DNA of 64,000 nt from Sipunculus nudus (GCA_026874595.1 CM049311.1:33191176-33255175), one strand, 5' to 3'. Positions 47,685 through 60,469 are shown, numbered from the stretch's first letter. The notes: generated from the letters alone by a model not told the origin. Numbers and translations are program-made.

Positions 47685-49395
47685 TCTTTTGATCTCTCAC
47701 TGGCGATAGCATTTGGGGTAAAATCAGGTGATCACTATATGTCAAGAAATTAACATACATGCATGTAACATATATTGTATTTCACAAGAAGATCTTTCAC
47801 CAGTCCTTTACATGATTTATTTTATGTTTAAGGTGGTAAATGTTAGGTGCGAGCTATATAAGGAGTCAGTCCGCTGCCACCATTCAACTGATTATTGTCC
47901 ATTTGTCAAATCTTGTTCAGAAAACAACATTATAATACCATTTGCACTTGAAGGCCAAAAAAACAGGCATTTCCACAGCGTGGTCAGAGAGAGGTTGCGT
48001 GAAAACGATTTACTACCACCGTCAAACAATATCCATAACTTTATACTATCAATTTGTTAATGGCCCCTTGCCTTAATGACACAAGTAACCAGAGAAGGAA
48101 GAAAGCATGCAATTAAAGGAACATAATCAGGAACAATATTATGCCTATTCTTTCACACTATAAGTTCAGTTTTGCTTTATACAAAAGTTTCCGAGCAAAA
48201 CCATCTCAGTTCACAATCTCGGTTCTTCGCATATGGCTGTTTAACATCTTGCATTGGCTCTGTCTGTTGGTAAACACAGTCCACGTACGTCTATTAACCA
48301 TTGCAAGGCCACGTGACCGGAGGTCCAATTGTGAGCCGCAACACGAGATTTTTCAGACGGCGGCAACATGTATTACATTTTTTCGGCCAAGTCTAAATGG
48401 GCATGATTGCCCCGTGTTGTGGCCGCGCATTGCACATAGCACCACGCGCTGATAATGTTGACACCTGTTATCGCGCCCGGTCCAATGTTTGCAACACCCG
48501 TTTAAATGAGTATTGAGTAAGCAAATGGTTTCAGGACAATATTTTGGCAGGTACGAATTTATTTTACAGGAAAAAAGGCTACTTTTCGTGTTAATTCAAC
48601 ATGCTTTATAGGTGATTAGGCCCCTTTAAATGAGTTAATCAAGTTATATCTTTATAACCATTATATCTTTATTTATCAGACTGTTGTCCCTCTACAGTTC
48701 ACGTCAGTATACTTAATACTTAATATCCCCAAACTTCCTGAAAAACTGGACGTCAAATCAACCTATTTTCAAGCCAGGGGAGCTGTTTACTGTTTCAACA
48801 TTCTCAGCGTGGAGCACATTTCAAGTGGAAGTCGCTGACATGTTTAGATACAATAAGAGAAGAAATTTTTAGTTTTAAAACTGTGTCAACAATATATATA
48901 CATATATATATATATTATATATTGTCATGAGACAGTAACAATATATATTGAAAGGAAAAAGTTATGGTAACCAATATTTACCAAATTTAATTATGTAATT
49001 TAAGCCATATTTTCTCGCCACCGCCCAGCCCTCCTCACTTTGCAACTATTTATTGCATATATATGTTTTTATCTAGGCGATCCCCTACCAAGACCCTATA
49101 GTACACAGGTGTCTCGCCCATCCGTGTATAATGAATCAAATAGCACCGGATCCGCGGCCTATTATATTAGAGGAATCTATTTTATGATGTGTACATTACC
49201 TCTGCTGTCCAATACTACAATCTGTGTCAGGTCTTTGCAATACCTGACAGCGTTCTGGGTTCTATTTGTTTAAACTCCGGATCCATATATAATGAACCCC
49301 TCCAGATTGGGCGCGAACGTTGCCAGTTACACGTAGCCCTGATCAGGGACATAGCCAGGATTTTGAGAAGTGGGGTGACTTGTTTGGCAAATATA
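47685..49395. other. Intergenic sequence
   Basis: A 110-codon open frame at 47728-48060 has no recognisable domain. A palindromic TATATATTGT/ACAATATATA pair lies near 48890-48945. Nothing supported as a gene. Confidence 0.45.
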
Positions 49396-49560
49396 CAGTC
49401 AAACCTGTCTAAACGACCTCCTGTCTGATAAGCCACCTGTTTATTAAGATCATCCTTGAGTTAACCGAAAGCATTCACAATGGTTAGTCCTGACATTTCA
49501 ATAAGAACACTTGTGAATTAAGATCACTGCTGGCTGTGTTTAATTTAATCGGTGTCATTT
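49396..49560 (+). repeat. CAGTNNAACCTGTCT-type repeat, copy
   Basis: CAGTCAAACCTGTCTAAACG, then CACCTGTTTATTAAGATCAT and ACTTGTGAATTAAGATCACT, colinear with 20038-20215. Confidence 0.6.
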
Positions 49561-49659
49561 TAAAACCAAAATCAAGAGAACAGTTTTGACAGCATAAATG
49601 AAAACTGAGAACAGGTAAAAAATTAGACATTTAGAAATCTGTATCCTATGATGAATGCA

Positions 49660-49885
49660 AGCCTCCGCATTCACTTGTTCGGCCCATATTTCCAGTTTAT
49701 TTGGAGCATAAGTGACGATTAGGAACTCTTCCTAAATAACGTTAAGATAATATGCCGGATCCACACCAAAATCTGATCGATTCTCCATTCACCGATGCCC
49801 TGAATATTTCATGAGATTCTGTTCATGATTGCGCGAGTTATAATGTGAACAAACACACATAAAACACAAAAACACTAACGGGCAT
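49660..49885 (+). repeat. RTE-type 3' tail, copy 4
   Basis: TCCGCATTCACTTGTTCGGC, GCCGGATCCACACC, TCATGAGATTCTGTTCATGA and AACAAACACACATAAAACAC. Confidence 0.55.
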
Positions 49886-50295
49886 ATTATTGCAATATTA
49901 AATATTATTTTTGTATATTGCAAACAAAATCATCTGTGTGTAATGCACGATTCAATAATTCTACGTCCTAGTTACCACACGACAAATTGAGGAATGATGT
50001 TCGCGGGATGTTTCTCTTAGCTAATGTCTGTTGCAAATAAGAATGCAGTAATGAAAAATAATTATTAATCATACCCCATATTTTAATATAAATTTACCTT
50101 CAAACTAATTTAGACCAGCAGATATTTAGCATCCGAGAAAAGATAATAATAATTGTTGTCTGCGAAATGGGGCGGGGGGGGGGGTGCCCTTGCCTGATCC
50201 GCCCCTCCCCCTTCCCCACCCCCGCCGCCAAAATTCACACACGCGTCTGCACTTGAGTACCAGCAGGCCCGCATGCCTCACCGCGACCGTGGTAA

Positions 50296-50302
50296 TATAA
50301 AA
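50296..50302 (+). promoter_or_regulatory. Possible TATA box upstream of claudin-like gene
   Basis: TATAAAA in a locally GC-rich stretch about 650 bp before the first ATG. If used, the 5' leader would be about 600 nt or contain an intron. Only the motif and position support it. Confidence 0.2.
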
Positions 50303-50944
50303 GTGCTCTTGGGGTTTCGCTGAATGAACGTGTCTTCAATCATTAACCAGTGTCACGGAAAATTCCAGCTGAATAGAGCCTAAAAAAACGGGTATAAGAA
50401 CACATGGCGAGTTGACATGCCGGGACTCGCACGTGTTGTGCAGTCAGCTCCTCTTCGGCAAGGGTGCAAAGCATAAACTATAATCCTAGGAATGTTCCAG
50501 TCAGCCGTTTTATATATGGTACCCGCTGGAAGAGATCTGAGGCTGCCTCATCCCAACATCTCCATCTCCCCGCCCAGTGCAGAAAGGTGGAATTATCAAT
50601 AAGTTTACTGGTTTGTTGTTCCTTCAGTCTCGGTCGCGTGGGAGAGTGTTCAGTGACACCACCGTGAGGTTGATTCCATGTTGGTTGACTGGAGGGCTTG
50701 GACATTGTGACGTGCACCACCACGTGGTTTTCGGGACAATTTGCTGAGCGTACCGGTAACAGCTGCGCGGGCAGGCAGCACTGCTATATGCTGCAACAGC
50801 ATCAGCAACTAATACATTAACCCAGCTCTCTCAGGCTAGCCTGTCTGCTGCTAAGGATAACTTCCACGTGACACTCGCAGTGAATTGGGGCACTGTGCCA
50901 AAAAAAGCGAACCATTCAATTCGTTCGTTTAACTGAAATCAACC

Positions 50945-51215
50945 ATGTGCTTCAGAAACAATGGACGTTTGGACATAACGCCGCAGGAGGGCCACTGGCA
51001 GGTGCCCTGTCTGTGGTTGTCAGACCGGCGTGTTGCGGCCATAGGATGTCTACTTCAAGGACTAGCGTTTGCTCTACAGATAGCGGGTTATTTGGGGTCG
51101 ACCTGGCTCCATGTAATCCAGTCCCCGTCAGATCTCCCACTGGAGAAATATGAAGGACTTTGGGTGACCTGCTATGGTGGTGTGTGCTATAGCAAACAGG
51201 AACCAAATGGATCAG
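50945..51215 (+). CDS. Claudin-like exon 1
   Basis: ATG at 50945 in context ATCAACCATG. Encodes the cytoplasmic N-terminus, helix 1 and the loop with GLW and two cysteines. Exon 2 needs phase 1, which is met only if the exon ends at 51215 and the intron begins GCAAGT; the nearby GT (GTAAAC at 51220) gives a frame with no helices in exon 2. Confidence 0.78.
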
Positions 51216-51488
51216 GCAAGTAAACTTGTAGTTTTCTCCAGCTTATATGTTCCCTTATTCAGGGCCGGATCCATAATTTATTTGAAAGGGGGGGGGGGGG
51301 GGGGGGGCTCACCTATACAGCAGACCCAGTTGTGTCTCTGTTGTAAACAGAGCCACATTTGGGTGTAACCTATACAGATGCTTTTAAAATATTTGATTTA
51401 TGTTTTATTACAATCAAAATCATAACACAACAGATACTGCTCTAATTAAGAGTATGACTCGCGCACACACACAAACACACACACACAC

Positions 51489-51543
<55 letters not shown>

Positions 51544-53173
51544 TGTGTTTGGGGCTCTGTAAAAAATGGGTATGTTCAAGCTTTGTAAGGGGTATTATAA
51601 CCCCTGTATCCCCCCCCCTGTGATAGTAACACGCTCTTAGTGAGCATATAGCTGTAAATAGGTTTTAGGTCAAGTACTATGTATTAATAAGCCAGATGTA
51701 AAATTGGCCATATTAATGTCAATAACGGTGATGGTTTAGCACTATACAAAAATACCAATTTTTATGCTCATAAGCTTATTTTGAACACATGGGGGGGGGG
51801 GGGGGGCAAATTACATATTACATAGGTCAAGGGGCACAAGCTTAAAGGGGCCTATGCCCCTGACGTGTATTAACTAAAGACAATCCATTGAACTTTTTAT
51901 AAAAACAGACAAGAAAATGCCGTTAACACTGCACACTTGCTGTTCTTATTCTTTATATCCACGTGCTTATAACATGTGGGGCGGGGTCCCTCCTTGCAGA
52001 CAACCCAAACACACTGATCAAGTCACCTGGCGACAAGCAGACGAACCAGAATTTTGCAAAGGGCGTTTTGCAACTAATGAGCGGCTGCCCTAGGTTTCAT
52101 AGTTTTTCCATATATCAACATTGCTGTGTTTACTAACAGCCTGTGACAGCTAATAACCCCACAGAGGTGTTTAAAGTTTTTTCCTATCAAAAATTACTTA
52201 GAGTCTTAATATATGCAAAGTATCTAAGAAAGCCAATAAATACATTAATTCTGTAGAAAAGGTACGTGAATAGCTAGCTTTAAAAATTGAGACCATGCTC
52301 CTTAGAAACCTCTAATTAAAAAAATATCTTTCTGTTTTTCCTATCTTTTTTTCAGTTTGTGTTTTTTTTTTCATGTCCGTCTGTGTATTTCTGTGTGTGG
52401 CCGGGCTTACGTGCGTGTGTGCGCGTGAACCCGGCAGCACACATAGTACACATAATCATATCCTGCTCTCTGGCCCATCCCTAAACGTGCCTCATCCTCC
52501 ACCCCGACCTCGCATTAGACTAAATATAACTCTACATATCTATATATAACTCTTTAGAAGGTGTATTCGTTTATCAAACTGGTATGTCTTGTTTAGTTTC
52601 TGGGTAATTCTGGCCACAAACAGATAACCGTTTTCTGCAGATGACGCCAGATTGTGTAGAAACAAAATGGGGTTAAATGGGTTTAAAGCAAAACAGTGGT
52701 CGGACCATTTGATTACTATTAGGATTTATCGAAATTGTTTGTAGAATTTTCAGGGAAATGTTTTATTTCAAATGCATCCTGTAAAATACAGTCACATGGT
52801 ATTTTACCGAAACAATGGTTATATGATTGTTATCACAGCAAACTTGTTATTAATCACAAATTTACGTAACATGCTCTTGTTGTCACGTTGATAAACTAGA
52901 CCGGCCTGTCTGGCGGTTGTGGGTTAGATAAGGGGCGATAGCATAATAACAATACAGCCAATTTTATTTTTACACCAGACATTTTTTTTTTCACAAAAAG
53001 CAATTATAATTAAAACATTCGAGTTATGTAGGAATTATATATTCAGTTCAAGTACCAACCCTTATATGTATGCCTACAATATAAGCATGGCAGTGAGATT
53101 ATTTTAGGCTTACACACTTTGTCCTGAAAGCGCCTTCTTCTTTTGGGATGAAGATATCAATTAAGTCACACTC

Positions 53174-53225
<52 letters not shown>

Positions 53226-56001
53226 CACATATTGTTTTAATTCTCAGTTATTGTCTAATCAAATATCACGTACCTATATCTTTACATTTTATCTATATTT
53301 CTATTTTTTTTTAATGTAGTAATTACATTAACTGATAAGGTGTTTTATGTTTAGATATGCCAACAGGAACACATTCAACGTAATATGGTATACATGCGGT
53401 CAGGGCGGTATCTTTTGAGGATCTGATATGAGATATTTCTGATGGGAATATTTTGTATATACTGCGAAGGCGACGATACCCCAAAAACCCTCATAAAGTG
53501 AGGAAAGAATGTGTTAAATAGTATAGCTAATAGGTCTATGTTAAAATAAGTTTAATTACCATGGTACTGAAGTCTTTTAAATGAAATCAGAATTGTCTGT
53601 TGAGAAATAAAAATACTCCCCCCCCCCCCCCCCCCCGATATAAACATATGCTGAGAATTCGTGTCAACAATTAACCACCTTCCTTCCCCGCCCGGACGTT
53701 TCTCTTGCATCAGCCTGTCATGTCAGGTTATGTATTCAGTGCGGGCCTTGTGTCACATGTAAATCAAAATAAGCACCTGGAGATAGAGCCGGCCTTGGCC
53801 TTTTATATCAACAGTATAAAGAAAGGGATGTTTCGTTTTTCCTGCAAATCACTTCCCGTTAGGCAGGATGCCGATGTAAGAGTTGTTGACATAATATGAT
53901 TTGCAAAAAAAATGTTTTCTTGAATCGGCCATACTGAAAATAAGAAACACGTGATGTACCACGCTCTTCTTATAGCTGATACCAGTTCTTATATTTCCAA
54001 ATATTTAATATTTACAATGTTTCGGGAATTCAGCCTAAAGGAACTATAAATTACTCAAGTATACTGAAAGGCTCGACGGACAACACAGAAAGCTATTAGG
54101 TCACAAAAGTGTCCTATGGGCAATGATGAATCGTACTCACGCGAGCACGAATTTTCTGCTTTGAAATAATATTAAAAATAAAAGCATATACATATATTTT
54201 CCCACAATGCAGTGGGGCTTTTATGTATACCAATGCTATATATTTATACTGAAGGGAGTAGACAAGCCTTTAAAATATGCTGGATTAAAATCGCTTTCAG
54301 CACATGAATATGTTTGTGATAAGAACAGAATAAAATCAGAAATATTCTTACTCAGGTGTGCTGGCCTCCGCCATGTTTGTTGTCCTTGTTGTTGGTTCAT
54401 TCGAACAGAAGTTACCTAAACACGTGTTTGCGTTGAACATTTACACATTTGTGCATAAATAACTTTTCATTTGTGAATATTCCTGGAAGTCCTTCCTGGG
54501 TCCGGATCATGAGCCCGACCACCCAAAAATTTAAGTCATTCTTCATTGGGCCATTCTTGAGGTGTTCTGAAAGTTTCTTGGGATTCCGTTCAATATTGCA
54601 TGAGTTACGTTGTAAACACACACACACACGCACGAACGGAGATAGACAGATACCCTCCTGGCGAGGCAATAAGCAACACTCGGTAAGGAAGCCTTCGGGC
54701 AATGTAAACAGAAACCAAGTTCCTGAATTGTGGAAATGTTTAATTTTTAAGTTTGAAACAAAGTAGTGTGGCAGTCAAGCAATCCCTCACTGGAACTTTT
54801 ATTAACTGAAAAAACGACGCTAAAGCAATATTAAAAGCTTACAATATAGATTATATCGAAACAAATGTCACCTTGAAATAAGCGAAAAAAAACATGCACA
54901 TGAAAAATTCCTGTTTCCTTTTACCTTAATAACACACTCGAGCGTTACATCAATATCACAGCAACTTCTGTCTGTTTTTAGCTGCCACGGCGACAGTCTG
55001 GATGGCTACCATCGCCATCTTGTTTGGAGGGACGGCCACGTTTTTCACCGTGGCGTACGGACACCGGCTCTGCAAGACCAGCAAGGTGAACTGGGGCTTC
55101 CTGTACTCAGGCGCGATCTTCGCAGCAGGAGCAGGTAAGCAGAGCAACTGCTCATTTATCCCACCTCACTGACGCCATCTGCCGATGACAGCTGACACTT
55201 GGTGTTCGGGTCTGTTTTATTTACAAGAAATATCTTATTTTGTCATCATTTAAATTATGCGATACCACGCTTTCATTGGTCTGATAAACAGTTGTTTGTT
55301 CTATGCGCGCCCTGGTGGTGTAACCCAGACAATGTTACCAAATAAACAGCAGTTAAAACGAAGGAGATCTGGAACGACGGCAGTGTATAACCGCTGCCTC
55401 ATGAGTGTACAGGCTGAGAGGAATATATACGGGTAAAAAAGTTAATAACACTTGATACATTGTTCAGTGGGAATGGACATTGGGAGGTCTTAATTAATTC
55501 TTATGGTTTTATAGCAGAGGTGAACCTTATGTCCCTATTGTTTTCTTACCTCCGCCAAGAAGGTTATGTTTTCATCCCGATCTGTATATGTTTGCTTGAT
55601 TGGTAGTTAACAAGATTACGCAAAATCTACAAGACCGACTTCCACGAAACTATTTAGGGGTGATGGGCGGGTCCAATGGGATTGTTTTGTCCTTTGCGGA
55701 GGTTTGCGCTCTATTGATTGACCTCTACTTTCTTCTGTTTTCTGCTTCAGTGCTGACCAGCATCATGGCGACCAGTGCCCACGGCTTTCATCGCAGTCAC
55801 ACAGCGCAGCGCGAAAGCGACGCCACGGTGCAGTACGGATGGGCCTTTGTCCTCTTCGTTCTCCAAATCCCTCTGATGGTGGCTTCCACCGTCCTGTTTG
55901 CCTTAGGTCAAAGGTCATATCACATGGCTTACAGCTGTGACGTTGACATAGCAACCCCAACGGCTACTCCTACGTCACCGGAAACGGAATCTCTGGCATG
56001 A
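50945..56001 (+). CDS. Claudin/PMP22-superfamily four-transmembrane protein (three exons)
   Basis: Exons 50945-51215, 54982-55134 and 55751-56001 join to 675 nt, 224 residues plus stop, close to the usual 200-230 of claudin-like proteins. Four hydrophobic helices are visible: VAAIGCLLQGLAFALQIAGY, TVWMATIAILFGGTATFF, WGFLYSGAIFAAGAVLTSIM and WAFVLFVLQIPLMVASTVLF. Between helices 1 and 2 the first loop has W, then GLW and two cysteines (STWL...YEGLWVTCYGGVC), the family signature. Helix 1 is preceded by a 25-30 residue N-terminus, long for a claudin; the last ~25 residues are a Thr/Ser/Pro-rich tail. Family members form cell junctions or act as membrane organisers; which applies here is unknown. 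Intron 1 seems to be GC-AG. I cannot say whether it is a true claudin, an EMP/PMP22-like or another tetraspan relative. Confidence 0.8.
51285..51307. repeat. G tract
   Basis: More than 20 consecutive G in claudin-like intron 1. Confidence 0.9.
51489..51540. repeat. (CA)n(TA)n microsatellite
   Basis: A CA run from 51463 leads into TA repeats; claudin-like intron 1. Confidence 0.9.
51541..54424. other. Claudin-like intron 1, remainder
   Basis: (TA)n at 53175-53221, C tract at 53619-53636 and G tract at 51792-51806. No nested gene found. Confidence 0.5.
54425..54670 (+). repeat. RTE-type 3' tail, copy 5
   Basis: TTGTGCATAAATAACTTTTC, GGGTCCGGATCATGAGCCCG, TTCTTGGGATTCCGTTCAAT and a CACACACACGCACGAACGG end, then ACCCTCCTGGCGAGG. 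This is the copy closest to the RTE-type consensus known from marine animals. Confidence 0.6.
54982..55134 (+). CDS. Claudin-like exon 2
   Basis: Acceptor CTGTCTGTTTTTAG and donor GTAAGC. Encodes helix 2, a short basic loop (GHRLCKTSK) and the start of helix 3; phase 1 at both ends. Markedly richer in G and C than its flanks. Confidence 0.82.
55546..55680 (-). repeat. RTE-type 3' tail, inverted copy
   Basis: TTACCTCCGCCAAGAAGGTT, ATGTTTTCATCCCGATCTGT and ACTTCCACGAAACTATTTAG form the reverse of an RTE-like 3' end (GCGGAGGTAA terminus). In claudin-like intron 2. Confidence 0.6.
55751..56001 (+). CDS. Claudin-like exon 3
   Basis: Acceptor TTTTCTGCTTCAG at 55750. Completes helix 3, then an extracellular segment, helix 4 and the tail ending TPTSPETESLA with TGA at 55999-56001. 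The reading frame stays open upstream to 55600, but that part belongs to an intronic repeat and is not coding. Confidence 0.82.
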
Positions 56002-56234
56002 TCGGAAGAAGATGACTTTTTCTCACTAAGTGTATAGTTACTTACTAAGCAGACCTGTTCCATTCAAAATCTGTATGCGGATGCACTGTTGTAAACTATC
56101 TGTACTCGTTAATGATTCAAATTCACCCCAGAGAACAGGGGTATTGAGTAGCATCACCTTGTGGCGAGAAACGAAACTAACACTGGAGCGCGCTGTATTT
56201 ATCAGGTGGCAGATGGCACTCGTGTAAGATTGTC

Positions 56235-56240
56235 AATAAA
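56235..56240 (+). terminator. Poly(A) signal of claudin-like gene
   Basis: AATAAA about 235 bp after the stop codon, the first such hexamer downstream of the last exon. A reasonable 3' end. Confidence 0.5.
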
Positions 56241-56303
56241 TGATATTTGTAAATACGAACTCTAGGTGGCGCCCCGATGTCAGGCAAGGGAAAGCACATT
56301 AAT

Positions 56304-56305
<2 letters not shown>

Positions 56306-56355
<50 letters not shown>
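56306..56355. repeat. (TA)n microsatellite
   Basis: TA array about 70 bp after the poly(A) signal. Confidence 0.95.
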
Positions 56356-56357
<2 letters not shown>

Positions 56358-57769
56358 TTCTGAAGTAGTGGATCGAGATGGTAAAAATTAATGATGTCAC
56401 AGATCAACCTATTTTTGGCATTGTGAGATAACATCCCTTTTCAGTAAATCTCAGAACACTAGCTAACGAGTCACGGACGCTCAATTTATATCCACTGTGC
56501 TTAAACAATTTTGTGTTGAGGCCTATCTGCGTACATTAGTATTTAAAACACCGCTGAAGCTTTTCAGGTGATGAGTGGCGCCGTCGTGCGCCCGTGTAAG
56601 AGATTAAATTCGCAGACAGTCACCGAAGCGTCAGGGCGATCCTGTAAGAAAGTGTGAATGCTTTTTTATCTTTTTTATCTTGGCGCACTCAGGAGGAATA
56701 TGTGCATATTTCCTAATAAAACACAGGGTGACGACCTATTATAGAAGACACCATGGGCTACATTTTGTATAAGTTTCTTAGCACGGGGTTCGGCTAAACC
56801 ATTAAAGACGTGTCTGCATGTACATTACGAAGATGGAGCTGTAATATAGTCTGTTTAGCGAAAGGGATATCCTTTTCCGTCAGCATTGAGGAATGAGGTA
56901 CTATAGTCCATTTCACCACCTGCTGTCCACCTGGTTTTTGTAGATGATTTGCTTATAAGTTTATATTTTTCAATAATTTCCAAGAAAACAGTATATGGAA
57001 GTGACAACCTAATATGGCAATTAAGAATTTTACTGTAAATCCCCCGTTTATGTTTCACAACATTTTAGTCTCTTTATCATGATCTGGCAGATATTATGTG
57101 TCCCTTCATAAGCAGCCATCTTTGTTTGAGCTGGTTATATTTTTTAGAGTGTTTACATGAGACCATCCAATCAGCAGCTTTCAGTTGAGGTTGTTTTTGC
57201 ATGTGACCAGTGACCTTGACCGCCATAAGTGGGTCTGATATGTTGTAAAATGTAGACTGATTTCTCATATTTTCAGAAAATTCTGTTTCTCAAATAAGGC
57301 GTAAGTTAGGTATGTAGTTACCTTGTTGAAAATTAGGTTCTTTAAACCTCTGCTCTACACTTTAATTGTTTCCCTTGAAATGTAAATAATAAAAATTTTC
57401 ATAGCAAAAAACAGGTGGACATGAGGGGATGAAACGGACTATAGTTAAGTAAGTGAGTGAATCTGACTGACATGTTTATCTTCGCTCAGTATTATAATTA
57501 TTAGCGAGCTCTCGCATCAGGAAGAAGTCTCAGAATGAGTTTACCGGTTGTTGACAAGGAGTGAGTTGTCAAATGTTTGTTGTTGTTTGTACGGCCCAGA
57601 TGGAGTAGACACCCCTTCCATATTGCTTTACTTGTGGTATCCATGTCTGAAATATTTAAATCGACGATGACACAGGTTAAAGAATACGGGTTTCACACAG
57701 AGCACAGAGCTGGGAACGCCAATGGAAGGCTTTCCAGGTGTTTTTACAGGTTTTTTAGACTTAACCGCT
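56356..57769. other. Intergenic sequence
   Basis: No gene or repeat recognised. Confidence 0.45.
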
Positions 57770-58142
57770 TCTGTTGTTATAATGCCGTATCTATTTCTAA
57801 TCCTAAGTATGTACATTTGCAGAGTTTCCTTTCGGTTTGGGACTACTTGACAGGGCGGTGGCACTCGTGTCCTATCATGTTATTTTGTATCTTGGTGTAA
57901 CATGGCCCGATGTCCACCGCAACTGCGGTTCCCGAGTGTGTAATCAACTCCATTGCTGGGTAATAACACCCAGGAACCCTCCAAAAAAACACTCGTTTGT
58001 GAGTGCAACACGACCGTACGTGGGGCATGGCCTTCCCATTAAGCGTGTATGTACGCACTACCTTGGTGTTCGCACACCGCTGTTCGGCTGAGGTTTAAAC
58101 TCACGACCTCCCGGCTTTGAGTCCTGTGCCCTACCCCACGAC
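57770..58142 (-). repeat. tRNA-derived SINE, second family, copy 4
   Basis: Near full length. The 5' end on the - strand at 58142 reads GGTCGTGGGGTAGGGCACAG, then CCGGGAGGTCGTGAGTTTAA (box B-like), CACTCGTTTGTGAGTG on the + strand, and GGGACTACTTGACAGGGCGG. Confidence 0.75.
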
Positions 58143-58157
58143 CATTAAAAATTGGGC

Positions 58158-58193
58158 GCTGGGGGGGGGGGGGGGGGGGGGTGGGGGGGGGGG
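58158..58193. repeat. Long G tract
   Basis: About 34 G with one T; next to the SINE 5' end. Confidence 0.9.
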
Positions 58194-58621
58194 ACTGGTC
58201 CTTGATGTACGCTTCTAATATTACATTCCTAAGAATTTCTCCCGATATATTTCTTAGAAATCAACCCCTAACAGAAGAACACGGTATAAAATATTTTACC
58301 AGACTAGACAGGAAATTAGTATGTTGTATTAAGCAGCATTATTAAGTTTTAATTTGATAACCTTTTGGCCCCTACATGCTTATGTCCAACTCAAAACAGT
58401 GTCTTGAGTATTGGTATTATAGATGTTTCGGTGCTGTATAAAGGTATTAAATTACTGATACTTTTGAAACAATATTATGCAGTATATATAAACCCATTTG
58501 CGTGACAAGTTGCTCACGTGATTTTAACTCTGTAAACGCCACGTGTACGCGCGTACAAATCGCCAATGATTCATGGTCATAAATTTATATGCATGTAAAA
58601 GATGTGCCTGATATTGAGGGA

Positions 58622-58675
<54 letters not shown>

Positions 58676-59511
58676 GCCTGTTCACGCTTAGGCTCAAATA
58701 TACGCGCGCATATTGGTTTGAAAGTTGAATTTGCTCAACTTTAATAAACTCACGTTTATTCGGCCGTGCTTTAACGGTTAACCGGTATCAGACCAAATAT
58801 GCAAGTTTGGTATGCATTTTTATTTTGCAGCTCTACTCGGCTTCTGTATGTCTCTAACCCTCGTGCTTATGTGACCATGCAGGTGTGTTCATCATTGTAC
58901 CTTTAAGGTGTAACCTAAAGCCGAATTTTTGCAGCACCATGCCGTATTCTTGCTACATGTGATGGGTTTTTTTACCACGGGTAATGATTGATAAATAAAA
59001 CACAAAACAAACTATGTCGTGTTTGTTATTTCTATAACATTGCAGGATACGGTTTATAAAAGATTCCTCTAATTTTTTTGGCCGCAAGTATGTATGTATG
59101 TGAAAATGTAATGTATGTATGTTGTATAATGAATGCATATAAGTAATTATCTATACATCTATGCATGTAAGTAATGTATGTATATATTTATGTATGTATC
59201 TATCCACATATCGATGTTAACATGTAGGCCTAACTTTGTATGTATATGTGTGATTATTTTGTCCCGGGTGGGGGGGGGGGGGCAGAGAGGGAAAGCTTTG
59301 CAGTCTTTTCTGCATGTATAATATGAATATTTATATGCACATGTATATATGTTGGTCCGGGCCTAGAAACTATACAGCACGTGAAACACAGATAGTTCTT
59401 TGTAGTAGCTCCGTACTCCAAGATGACCCAGGATTCTGATTCAAAGAATTTAACCTTGTAAATTGTAGTGACCCCCTTCTCTCCCCAGATGGCAGCACAG
59501 ATGGTGTGCGG
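58194..59511. other. Intergenic sequence
   Basis: (TA)n at 58624-58672 and imperfect GTAT/TGTA-rich runs at 59085-59250; G tract at 59269-59282. Confidence 0.5.
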
Positions 59512-59519
59512 GTCTTTGG

Positions 59520-60430
59520 TAGTGGTGGGCCGATCATCGAGTTTTATCGAAAGTCAGTTGGCTTGCTGCCACTTTCAAGCGCTCGATTACCAAAGGCAAA
59601 TATCGATTACATCATAATAATGATTGTTTTCTTTCCAGAATGCCTTTATGTTATTTGCAAAAATGATTCTTCCATTTTTTACCCCATTCCGCGCTTCATA
59701 TAATGAGTCTGTGTTTCCTGATAACTTCCGTATGTTGGCCTAACTGAGTATGACACGGTAGATGCGAGAACGGGAAAATTATTAAACTTATTATCTGTGA
59801 ACTCGCAGGGAGCTGCAGAATTAGCGGAGAGTTTTCTAACGAAATGTACATTGCAAAATATGGGCGGGAAGGCGTTAAAATACTCCATAAATTCTCCAGG
59901 TCTATGCCAATTTTGCGAGATTTTCTCAGAAATAATCTATTCAACCGGTGCTAGGGGCCGCCGTTTCGGCCGTCCTTAAAAATTTCTTTGTTGGGGCTAA
60001 CCCGGCCGGTCGAATATTTGGATTTCAGCTGGAATTTTTTTTTTTGACTTGTCTGCAATTTATTTGGTATGGTCTGCCCCAAGCGCACCTGGGCCCGTAA
60101 AATCTGCCTTCATGTGCTAGAAAAACAGTCCCTTTATAGGCCTAACATTCTTAGATCCTCGTAAATTCCATTATGAAAGATATTACCCGACGTTGCCGAT
60201 CGTTAAATTTGATCCTTAAAATTATTCTTTATACGTGGAAGGATCCTTACACTCGTGCGCGAGAGGAGAATACCTGCCGGGGAAACGTAGGTAGGGCCTA
60301 CAGATTCGCAGATAATTGCATATTTCTTTGATAATTGCAAATATTTGTCTGAACCGATAAATAATCGATCATCAGTCGGTTTGCGCAAACCGATGATCGA
60401 TAATAAAAAAGGAACCGACTCCCACCACTA
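59520..60430 (+). mobile_element. Non-autonomous hAT-like element, copy 2
   Basis: 8-bp direct repeats GTCTTTGG at 59512-59519 and 60431-60438. Inverted ends TAGTGGTGGG and CCCACCACTA. Left part GGCCGATCATCGAG, right part with CAAACCGATGATCGATAATA. 911 bp, no transposase recognised. Homologous to 26197-27155 in opposite orientation. Confidence 0.88.
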
Positions 60431-60469
60431 GTCTTTGGTGTTCTTTAATATATGTTACATATTAGAAAA

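Noticed and set aside
47728-48060. 110-codon open frame
   Set aside because: No recognisable domain, its start lies in AT-rich sequence, and the only acceptor-like site does not fit a partner exon.
49079-49273. Exon-like DPLPRPYSTQVSRPSVYN segment after TTTTTATCTAG
   Set aside because: Weak donor, no domain, frame broken soon after; not distinguishable from chance.
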